From Bremia lactucae (lineage: Eukaryota > Oomycota > Peronosporomycetes > Peronosporales > Peronosporaceae), in the NCBI RefSeq assembly GCF_004359215.1, contig NC_090613.1:1441382-1505381 (forward strand): 64,000 nt of DNA, given 5' to 3'. The position numbers and the translations under genes were made by a program. Under the pieces are notes generated by a model. The model was not told the origin of the DNA. It saw only the letters and a program-made list of their open reading frames with translations, and made no database searches. Below are positions 55,167-64,000 of the stretch, piece by piece. The stretch's first letter is position 1, and each line of letters opens with the position of its first letter.

Positions 55167-55690
55167 ATACAACGTTGTATAAGATCGTAGTTGAACGGGG
55201 TGTGCCGTTACATAAGTATTATTTCCGATAAGAAAAATAATAAATGTTATTGAATTGAGAGGAAATAAATAAAGAATAAGATTCTTATCTTTATTAATTT
55301 TGACTTGAATAATTCCAACGATACCAAATTTGATATTATTGATGAATACGACGATAGCTCTATTGATTGGCTGCTTTAAGTCTAAATCAACCCCTACAAT
55401 CGTTTCAAGACACGATTGTGCGGTGCGCAAGGAGGCGCCATACTTAGTTAGATATTTATAATACGTTCAGTAGTAGATAGAAGATCGTTACGTGGAAAAC
55501 TCATTATATTAATACACTTTTATTTTTCCCTAATTCTAAATTCATTGAATAAACTTTGGTAGCTAAAGACCCGTAGCAACCTAGAAATCTTCCTCTGTAC
55601 TCTTGTCTTCGTGAAGTTACGAGGCACCCTACCTACACTGTAATCAGTAAAAGGTTAACTATACTAGTAAAATGTGCCCCGATACACCTG
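55167..55690 (+). repeat. Further LTR-like sequence
   Basis: Ends in GTGCCCCGATACA followed by CCTGGTAGCACTTCGTAGTC, the same LTR-end plus primer-site layout as at 51759. So an LTR of another copy ends about 55684. Its left border is unclear. Confidence 0.55.
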
Positions 55691-55779
55691 GTAGCACTTC
55701 GTAGTCCAGCCACGCGCGTTCCATCCAATATGGACATGTTAGATGAAGAAGGATGTGAGAGATGGGGCGAATAAGTTGC

Positions 55780-56250
55780 AGTGCGTAAAGACTATATATC
55801 ACAAACAATTTGAGCCTGGCAGATGAACTCTGAATTTGACTAGAGCATCCTTCATTGCAAATAACTATATTTCATGAACTGGGCAATTCTTTTCCGCAGA
55901 TTTAAGCTGTCTAGACTCGAACGCAATTACACATTCGCGCCCATCATCATCTGTTTGTGACAAAGCACTGCGGTGGCAAAATTCGATGCGTCACAGACGA
56001 CACGAAAGGCCAATTTCGCCAGAATCGGGGCATGAATAAGACTATCCTTAGCTGCTTGAAAAGCATCATTCTCGGTGCTAGTCCAGCACCAATCGGTATC
56101 GTTTTAGGAGATTAAATACTGCCTAGCCATACCAGCGTAATTCTCGCTATTTTTGTGTAAGTAGTTAGCGAGACGCAACCGCTTACGCGTATGTTTTTGG
56201 TTTTTAGGAACCGGCCAATCAACTATGGGGTTTACCTTAGCGCCACGCTT
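55780..56250 (-). pseudogene. RNase H fragment of another gypsy element
   Basis: On the minus strand, short pieces read like the start of a Ty3 RNase H (VCDASN-like, then DDDGRECVIAFESRQLKSAE and a PVHE-like box). Frames are broken, and no neighbouring domains are attached with confidence. Confidence 0.5.
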
Positions 56251-57595
56251 TCAATGAAGCACACTAAGATTGACTCCATTTTGGATTTCGCCAAACAATT
56301 TTAACGTGCCTCATCTGATCCCAAACTATACAACGAAGGAATCATCTATACATTCCGGGCGATTGGTGGTAACACGCGAATTGCTACGAGCTCTCTACAC
56401 GGTCTTCCACTCGGCCGTCGATAGGTATGGAGCAGTATTGAACGGTGACCACCTTGCTCTTAGCAGTCAGAATACAAGGTAAGTTTAAGTATATTCGAGG
56501 TCAGCTGCATTCTTATCGCGTATGCATTTGTTAATTCTTCAGCTATGCGTGGATATTTGGAATTCGTGTTCAATATTGGTACTTTGTCAAGTGAACGCGT
56601 GTGTAAGGTAGACATTCTGAAGATCTGGCTGTCTTTTCGGAACATATAACAGGTATTTTGTTTTATGTCAATTTCAGTTAGACATATTTTCTAACATTAC
56701 TATATTGCTTGCTCACAGAGAGGCGATTCACAAGTGCAGAATACATCAAAGCCACGTAGAATATGAGTCCGATAACTGGCTGTCAAAGCTAAATCTCGAA
56801 TTCTCTATTTGGTGGAATGGACTTAATTTGACGACGGAAGGCAACGATAGCTGAAATTATTGCTGGATTATTGAAACGACACTTTGTCATTAACCCATCT
56901 CGATAGAAAGGTGATAAATGTCGCTAGTCTCAGTTATAAAACCTTCATCAATGACTACAAGAAAATCAGCCGAGAAAAGGCATCTTGGGTTACGACTTTG
57001 ACGTAGCGTATCAGCCGATATCGCTGCATATTCCTTTGCAACGTTTCTTTACGGCAGCTGTGTGGGTAATCTGCTTTGGTCATCAGGTCTAGGATACTCC
57101 ATTTTGATGGATGGCCTAGTGCGGGCGTTTGAGTTTGTCGTTGTGCCCTGTATGTTTGCTAAGGAGGACTTCAAAAATTCAGACATAGGTGCATTCATCT
57201 GCGTGTATTGTTCCCTGGACGACAGCTTGCCATTTGCAATTTGTTTTTTTGTTGACGTCCGACGCAAACCGCTCCCTTCATCTTTGTGTACTCGAGCATA
57301 CGCACAATAAACAAGACGTTCTGTATTTTTGTGCCAGCCTTGTTTGTCTTTGATCAAGCACGTTTTTTGCGAACCCGTTCTGCATGGCACTGCTTTGACT
57401 GCGTCCTCTGCTTTTATGAGAGGAGAGAAAAATACATTGGGTGGATATTCCATAAACTTAAGTGGGACAGCGTGTCGAGAAGTGAGGAGATAGGGGTGTC
57501 CGGTTAACAATGGCGAGGTGTCCGGATAGCAGCTCCCATTATTAGATTTAGTGTAATCTAAATAAATTAATTTCTCTTCTAGGAATTAATTTATG
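56251..57595. other. Unassigned region
   Basis: Frames 57049-57510 (minus, 153 codons) and 57062-57310 (plus) overlap and neither shows a domain. No repeats with the rest of the window were noticed. It is probably decayed mobile DNA. Confidence 0.4.
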
Positions 57596-58700
57596 TAACG
57601 GGAAACCCTGTAACCCCACCTTCACCAACAGTCACTATGTGACTGATGTAGAGTGACAGAGAATACTATTCTGTTCCTCTTTGTAATAAAGCACTTGTTG
57701 GTTTCTTTTAATTATAAATTTTGTTTGCGCATGGTTTTTAAGGTCTGTGTAAGGGCGCAAACATGGCAGCTACACGACTTGGTGTAGCTGCTAGTGATGC
57801 AAACATATCGGTAGATCTACTGCGGGGAGCAAGTCGCCTCCAACTTCGATTGGAGGTGACTTTTACGAGTCGGCGTCATCGTCGGACTCGGTGGCCACTG
57901 TAAAGACCTCCGGTCCGCCCGGGGCCGAATTCGCCAAACCAGTGGGTTCCAATGAGACAGATTAAGTTTTGACGTCGAGAATGTTGGAGGGTACTTTCTT
58001 GGTGAAGAGTCATCTTGTGAGACTCCGTGGAAAAAAGCGGTACTGTTGACGCAAAAGTGCATTACCCGGAACGAAGTGGTCGTAAAGGTGTCTTTGAAGA
58101 GAATGTTGCTGGTGGTTCAAGTGATGCTATAATGCATTACTAGGAACGAAGCGATCGCAAAGATCACTTGAAAAAGAACGTTATTCCAGGATTAACATAG
58201 CCAATGGGAGAGGGATCGTAATATGTTGCGGATTGCTCCGGTAAAGAAACCCTAGTTGCCTTCGTCTGGTATGATCAACGAACGGTATAATAAAACCTTG
58301 TTGTTCGACTCATCCAGGCTTTAGAATCCTGGCCAGGACAAATCGAATTTCTTCATTGATGCCTTTTTTCGGCATCGATCGTTTACTTGCAAGCGGGATT
58401 AGGATATAACTGCCTTGTATAAAGCTTGGGAAACATTCATACAGAAAAAAATGTTTCCCAAGCTTTATACAAGGCAGTTATATCTCAAATTTGCAAAGCG
58501 CAGCTGGCTTGACAAAGAGTTACGTTACGTTACCGGTTTGAATAATGGTACGTAGTCGGTGCACGCTATAAGCTGCACCGTTTGTCTAAAAAGGTAGGTT
58601 TGGTTTGCCTCTCGTGCGGAGACTCATGTCCATGATTTTTAAGGGTGCAGGTCATGCCCCTTAGGAGGCATACTCCCTATAGATCCTCATTGGAGGACGC
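57596..58700 (+). repeat. LTR-like start and degenerate repeats
   Basis: TGTAACGGGAAACCCTGTAA at 57594-57613 looks like an LTR terminus. At about 58060-58190 two similar units (GGAACGAAG-GGTCGTAAAGGTG type) stand in tandem. No coding frame could be supported. Confidence 0.45.
58403..58484. repeat. Perfect 35-bp inverted repeat, 12-nt loop
   Basis: Arms 58403-58437 and 58450-58484 are exact reverse complements, AT-rich on the loop side. An RNA of this region would fold into an uninterrupted 35-bp duplex. Confidence 0.97.
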
Positions 58701-58963
58701 TCATCTCTTGTGAGATGTGCCTAGATTGAGAACCTCCAATTCTTTTGCGAGCGCGGGATGGGCTCGTTCTCTGATTGACCCTCTGTCGAGAAAGATGGGT
58801 CTCGTCGTAATGTCGTACGCCATTATCAGGTAGGAAAGAGGTTCAAAACTATAATGCGAGGGTGTATACCGTCGCCAACAAACGAGACTATTAGTTCGAA
58901 CCCCCTTTACCTCACGGTGGCTCGAGAGGCATTCAAAACGCTTCTCACCACTCGAAAGCGTCA

Positions 58964-59329
58964 ATGGATGTGGAGGGGGAGGGAAAATCTGGTTCGCCTC
59001 GTTTGACGAACTCGAACCAACATCGTGATTTGAATCAAACGCTTCACTATTTGACGAAGGACATTGATCACGAGCGATCCCGTCGCCGCGAGTTCGCGGT
59101 GACGGTTGATAGTGTTTCTCGTGACCAGTTGAGAAGTTGTGCGCAGGTTGCGACTGATCAACTGGCGAACGAAAGGACTGATCAGTTCCGTCAAAACGAG
59201 CTGGTGTTAGCTTGTCAGAAGACCTTTTCATTAATGGAAAGACTGGATCGTCTGGTTCAAAAGTATCAGACTCTGTTCCGAGATCAAAAGGCTTTGGCGG
59301 ATGCCCTAGACCGTTCCGGTGTAAATTGA
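58964..59329 (+). CDS. Coiled-coil ORF antisense to element D
   Basis: 121 codons, highly charged and helical: HERSRRREFAVTVDSVSRDQ, then QLANERTDQFRQNELVLAC and RLDRLVQKYQTLFRDQKALA. It lies downstream of the minus-strand integrase and reads the other way, as in elements A and B. A minus-strand frame (59450-58701, 249 codons) overlaps. I prefer the plus frame because of its regular heptad-like pattern. Function unknown. Confidence 0.4.
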   Translation: MDVEGEGKSGSPRLTNSNQHRDLNQTLHYLTKDIDHERSRRREFAVTVDSVSRDQLRSCAQVATDQLANERTDQFRQNELVLACQKTFSLMERLDRLVQKYQTLFRDQKALADALDRSGVN

Positions 59330-59356
59330 ATTCGGAAGAAGCCTCGTACTTATGAT

Positions 59357-59794
59357 AAGCAGTGGTCCGTTTCGTCAAGGATTCCATCGCTGATCGGTAG
59401 ACCGACAGAAACGGAACTCTGACAAAAATGGAAGAGCAAACATACTTCATTTATTGTTGATGACCTAGTCCTACTGTCTACGGTAAACCTACCAAAACAT
59501 GTAGTGACGAATGTAGGCAGTAATAATATACCTGGCCAGTAATTTATTGCTGCCTACATAATATACCTAATATACCTGGCCAGTAATTTATTGCTGCCTA
59601 CATAATATACCTGGCCAGTAATATATTGCTGCCTACATTCGGCACTACATGTTTTGGTAGGTTTACCGTAGACAGTAGGACTAGGTCATCAACAATAAAT
59701 ATAAGTATGTTTGCTCTTCCATTTTGTCAGAGCTCCGTTTCTGTCGGTCTACCAATCAGCGATAGAATCCTTGACAAAAACGGACCACTGCTTT
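59357..59794. repeat. Foldback structure: 165-bp arms around a 35-bp tandem repeat
   Basis: Left arm 59357-59521 and right arm about 59629-59794 are reverse complements at roughly 95% identity. The centre has three copies of a 35-bp unit containing CCTGGCCAGTAATTTATTGC. Confidence 0.9.
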
Positions 59795-60098
59795 TCTAGC
59801 CAACATGAAATCACCTGCTGACACGAATTTATTGGTGCTATCAGTGCGACCGGCTCGCACTTCGGATGTGTCGAGCATTATTGTTATCACTCAAACCATT
59901 GTTTTCGATGCTGAGTCTTTCAGCATCGTTATTAAGGTCAGCGATGGCATTATTGTCCTTACTGAGTTTGTCCACGTTAGTGTTGATTAGAATAATATTG
60001 GAATCCTTCGCATTGACCTTAGGGCCAATGTGTGATGAGCAAGAGCTAGAAGGTTCTTTGCTCGAGCGAGTCCCTCTCCCCCTAAATAAGAGTCACTC

Positions 60099-60869
60099 TC
60101 AAACAAGGTGGGTATACGTGGATGGTGTAAGCCGTTCACGAAAACGGTATATGCTTTGTAGAAGCATGCACTGAGTTGTTGATGGTAAAATTCTACCATC
60201 AGCCAGAACTCGCTTCAACTCGTAAAAGAGGGTGGTATCCGCGAAGTATATCTCTTCGAGGATACGGTTTGCACGCTTCGTCTGACCATCTGTTTCACGA
60301 TGCCCAGAAGTTGCAATTTTCTGAGCATCGTGAAACAGATGGTCTTTGAGCACAATTTGCCAAAATTCCGCCGTGAATCTAGGGTCTTGATCTGAGACCA
60401 GTTCGCGGGGTAGCCCATAGAGTCGTAATATCGTGTCAACAAAGATACAAGCACAGCCTTTAACTGTGATCAACTCCGGTACTGCAGCAAGATGTGCCAT
60501 TTTGCTGTAATGATCAACAAAAACAATAATACCGTTTGTTCCTATGTTCGTCGTCGGGGAATCCGAAGACAAAGTCCATGGATTTAGGCTGCCAACACTC
60601 TGCCGGAACAGGCAGAGGTGGTAACGGAGTACGGGATTAATCTTTGGGCTTCACCGTTGACAAAATCCGCAAGCACGTTTAAACTTGCGGACGAACTCAT
60701 ACTGGCGTGGCCAGTAGAAGTCGCGACTTATCGTGAGATAGGTCTTCTCACGTCCACGATGACCAGTTATTGGTGCATCGTGGTACTCATACATGATGCG
60801 TAATCGCAAATCATTATGGGAAGGGATGACGACACGAGATGTGTCGCCAGCAATGGCTGTATAATACAA
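60099..60869 (-). pseudogene. Integrase of element D
   Basis: Frame 60869-60651 has the HHCC part (YHDAPITGHRGREKTYL and CGFCQR). Frame 60572-60099 has FVDHYSKMAHLAAVPELI and LPRELVSDQDPRFTAEFW, then GHRETDGQTKRANRILEEI. Between the second and third acidic motif, foreign residues (DHLFHDAQ) are written by a 20-bp hairpin. Confidence 0.85.
60284..60343. repeat. Perfect 20-bp inverted repeat, 20-nt loop
   Basis: Arms 60284-60303 and 60324-60343 are exact reverse complements within the integrase core of element D. Confidence 0.95.
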
Positions 60870-60964
60870 TTAACGATTGCGTGCTGTATATCAATCTGTT
60901 GAGGAACGATAGAATTTCGACAATCCTTTTAAGGATTGTTGGGATAGATTTCTAAGGTAATCCA

Positions 60965-61400
60965 TTAACCCTTTAAGAGCCTTATGTTCTTGATAATCTC
61001 TTCTAATGTCGTCGAGTAATGTTGACGACGGAACACTAATTGTTGCAACAGTGGCCTTATCACTGTTGATTTGCACAGCCGGCTCAAATTCGGGCCGGTG
61101 CGAAAGGGCATCAGCGACGACGTTAAGTCGTCCTGTTTATACTCCACGGAGAAGTTATTTTCCGCGAAGAAAGACAGCCATCTCGCCATTCTTTGCGAGT
61201 GGTGTGAACTGTTTACGGCCGTGCGTAAAGACGCATGATCCGTATATTTAATGAACGGTCTGTCTCCCAATAGATAGACCCTAAACTTAGCCAGTGCCTA
61301 TTTCATGGCAAGGAATTCTTTGTCATGCACTGGGTAATTGCGTTCAGCTGGTTGAAGCTTGCGCGAGTGATAACAGACGACGCGCTCTGCGCGGTCTGTG
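60965..61400 (-). pseudogene. RNase H of element D
   Basis: Frame 61270-60965 starts MGDRPFIKYTDHASLRTAVN and includes MARWLSFFAENNFSVEYK. The stretch to 61400 adds the PVHDKE box in another frame. It is the direct counterpart of 48190-48450 in element B. Confidence 0.8.
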
Positions 61401-61541
61401 TCATATTCCATGAAACGCACAGCCGATTGCAAAATTACTGGCGTAACAGACCACATAAAATGATTAGTCTTTGGTCAGAAAATCGCCAGGATTGGCGACT
61501 GCATCAAGCTTTTCGTGATACCCTTGAAGGAACGCTGACAA

Positions 61542-62560
61542 TCAGCGTTCCATGACCACTTTACATTTTTTTTCAACAAGGAAGAAAGATGTACTGTCAT
61601 TTCGGTATAATTGCGCGAGTACTTGAGCAGATACGCCGCTAAACCGAGGGGCCTTTTTAAGTACCTTTACATCGACGGGCACAGGCCAATCGGTGATCGC
61701 CTCGATCTTTTCTGGATCGAGGCGTACACCGTGTTGCACCCAAGAAGTGGTGTTTCGCGTGCAGCGAATATACACTTCTTGAGATTTGCATACAACTGGT
61801 GCTTACGCGTGTGTGTAAGAACCGTGCGAATGTGGGTACGATCTACTTCAACATCCGACTTATCCTTCATGGCTCTGCTATGAACGAAGACATCATCAAA
61901 TAACTCGGTGCGAAATCCCGCGCCGATCTCAATAGATTGGTAACACATCTGTTAAAATGTCGCAAGGGCATTACTAAGTCCCTGTGACATGACAAGCCAC
62001 TCCCATAGCACCCCGCTTGGGGTGCTTGCTGCTGTATACGCGATATCCTGTTCACGCATGAGGATTTGATAAATCCATCTATCAGATTCATTGTCGAGAC
62101 GATAGTACTCTTGGACGTACCATCAATGATTACGCCGTTGCAGCGTTCAATTTATCAAATGCATGCACAATCCGCCATCCTCCTGTTGCTTTACGCACAT
62201 AGAAGGTGGAGAGCTATGTGGGAAAATTTGATTTCCTTACACGACCCGCTGCTTAGCTATCCGGAAAGAATTTTTCGATCACCAATGCTCGTTCACGTGG
62301 CAATGGCACTGCTTCATGACAGAGTATTTCGATTCTGGAATCAGGTCGATTTCGTGTCGAGTGCCTATATATCTTTAGGCAACTCGCACAGTACTAATTT
62401 AGGGAAGACATCCTTGAATTCGATTAAATCCTTATATAAAGGGTTTGTCTGCAAAGACTCCCAGAATTGGGACGTAAAACGTTCAATCCGAGTCTTCTCA
62501 TCGAGAACACTTTCGTCAATCGATGAGCTGCTAAGAACCCGTTTTAGTCTCAGGTAACAC
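61542..62560 (-). pseudogene. Reverse transcriptase of element D
   Basis: Frames 62091-61867, 61948-61667 and 61775-61542: LSCHRDLVMPLRHFNRCVTN is the substrate-binding region, and FDDVFVHSRAMKDKSDVEVD starts in the YxDD box. The thumb has CIFAARETPLLGC and LDPEKIEAITDWPVPVDV. The upstream RT parts to 62560 are in pieces. Confidence 0.75.
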
Positions 62561-62952
62561 TATTGCAGACCGAATATCGGCCACATAGTTGTCATTTGTG
62601 GCAAGTATGCAGATCTGCTTGACTTTGCCACTTCGCAGACCACGCAAGAACCGATTCGGTTCTAGAAATTGTAATTGAGCTATCTACGAAGTTAACTTCA
62701 AAAACGCTATCAAAAAAATTAAGCGTATAAGCGCCTGCACCTGATCCATGCTTTAGAACATATTTCGAAAGGTACCTGAGAACTTTTGACCAAAGGTTTC
62801 CGTGGACTTCTACCCACAGAGTCTTGGAGACTTATTCCCTAAAGTTTTATTTGGGGGGTATCCTCCCGAAGCAGTGATTGCGCTACCACAGCGAGATCAT
62901 CTACTATAGATTCTCCATTCGATCTATGACTTTCGCGCTGCCTCTTATAAAC

Positions 62953-64000
62953 CTACATTCCAGATGTTCTTGGATGTTGCTTTCCAAGCAAGTATCCTTG
63001 AATCGTACCGCTCAACTTATTCGAGAGGTCGAACTTCGACGCTCCCTGTGCTTGTGCACAGCCGTCGGTAACTATGTCCACGTCACAATGGTGGACCTTT
63101 GACTCTGCCTGTGTTTGTGCACAGCCGCCGGGATCTAACTTCACAGTGTGTTGGGTATTCACACTGAGGTCTTGTGCAGTCATGCAAACGACCAATCCTC
63201 AAGTGAGGCCATCGCACTCACTTATAGGACATCCACACGCTTGTGGACACTTCAAGACGTTCATCAGTTGGCCATCTGATGAACAAGAGACAGGCATCGT
63301 TCCGGCTTTTTGCTTCCAATTCATACATAGCTCAGCCTTTCTGAACCATGGTAATCCAAGGATGACATCAAGTTTCTCATCCAAATCTAGTACGATGAAA
63401 TCACCATCCTTTAACGTGTATTCAATACCAACTACAAGTTTCTTTACTGTTACAGATGCGCCTGTTGCAAGGCGCAACGTCATCCTCGTTAGAGATATAT
63501 CGTGCTCAACAAACTTGAGCCAATGTTCCTCTAGCGATTGGCGTCAAATAAATTGTCTGACGCCCCACAATCGACTAGGGGCTTTAGTGGCGACTGTTTT
63601 GACTTTTGGATTTGCAAGGTGATGAGGTTAACCCCATCCCCTGGGGCATTTCTACAAAATGTTTGTGTATGAGGAGCAACTTTCGTCAAAAGGCCTGCAA
63701 ATTCTTTTGACGTTGCTGAATTAGTAGGGCGCTCTGCACCTACTTACCCCGACCGTTTTTGACGATCCGCCTCGCGGTTACGATTTCGCAACAGCATCGG
63801 ACCCTCGTCCTCCGCTGTTCTTAGCATGAGGCCGATCTTTTCACTCAATGTTTTTAGGCACTGGCCGTGGGACACTACACTTATAGGTGAATTGGCCCGC
63901 CTTTTGAAAACGATTATATTTTTGTAAACGTTTGTGCCTTGAAGAGCGATATTTCTTGCTCTCTTACATACGAGAGGTCCATGGATGCTGGACCTCCGTT
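62953..64000 (-). pseudogene. Protease and C-terminal Gag of element D (partial)
   Basis: Frame 63483-63199 gives MTLRLATGASVTVKKLVVGI and DEKLDVILGLPWFRKAELCM, the second half of the protease. The active-site loop with DCGAS lies near 63570 in another frame. At the window edge ASMDLSYVRE matches the Gag end of element B. Confidence 0.75.

Larger units (their letters stand above)
60099..64000 (-). mobile_element. Ty3/gypsy-type element D (minus strand, continues past the window)
   Basis: Integrase (60099-60869), RNase H (60965-61400), RT (61542-62560), protease and gag end (62953-64000) in the order expected for a minus-strand element of the same family as B. All frames are broken. No 5' LTR is inside the window. 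The left border is unclear because of the foldback at 59357-59794. Confidence 0.88.

Noticed and set aside
57049..57510. 153-codon minus-strand frame
   Set aside because: Overlaps an equally open plus frame, no recognizable domain, in decayed mobile DNA.
1..64000. tRNA or rRNA genes
   Set aside because: No cloverleaf with A/B boxes or conserved rRNA stretch was recognized by eye; a tRNAscan run would settle it.

Overview
The window looks like nuclear DNA of an oomycete, most likely Peronosporales (a Phytophthora or downy-mildew relative). This is inferred from three things: very compact protein genes separated by 65-300 bp, short GT-AG introns (about 50-95 nt), and gene islands broken up by Ty3/gypsy-type LTR retroelements. 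No database search was possible. All exon boundaries were read by eye from splice sites and reading-frame continuity.

Layout. 1-13.3 kb is a dense housekeeping island: a transportin-3/importin-13-like HEAT protein, a six-exon MAPR-type cytochrome b5-like protein, a peroxisomal hydratase-2 ending in SRL, a mitochondrial carrier, a membrane-anchored flavodoxin-fold oxidoreductase, cystathionine beta-synthase, adenosine kinase and the ribosome-biogenesis WD40 protein MAK11/PAK1IP1. 13.4-34.5 kb is an accessory region. Two nearly identical 1.7-kb copies of a gene with a SnoaL-like C-terminal domain sit in inverted orientation and flank a convergent pair of diverged GT71-like mannosyltransferases. 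The left arm carries a 10.8-kb minus-strand Ty3/gypsy element and the right arm a truncated LTR of the same family. 34.7-41.5 kb is a second housekeeping island: a thioredoxin-like plus TPR-methyltransferase locus (perhaps one fusion gene), Tom40 and alpha-actinin. From 43.6 kb to the end there are only mobile elements: a Mutator-like element with an LTR retroelement inserted in it (CAGAT target duplication), a deleted third LTR element, further fragments and a minus-strand fourth element that runs off the window.

Main points for a second look. (1) The retroelements are packed with short perfect stem-loops, far more than chance predicts. Some are improved by synonymous changes between copies, and one arose inside one LTR but is absent from its two relatives. 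(2) Several much longer perfect inverted repeats (20, 29, 35 and about 165 bp arms) lie in the same degenerate elements. (3) A single N at 19868 lies exactly at the joint of a 2.8-kb direct duplication, which suggests unmerged overlapping contigs. (4) Three elements have an open frame antisense to pol between the integrase and the 3' LTR.
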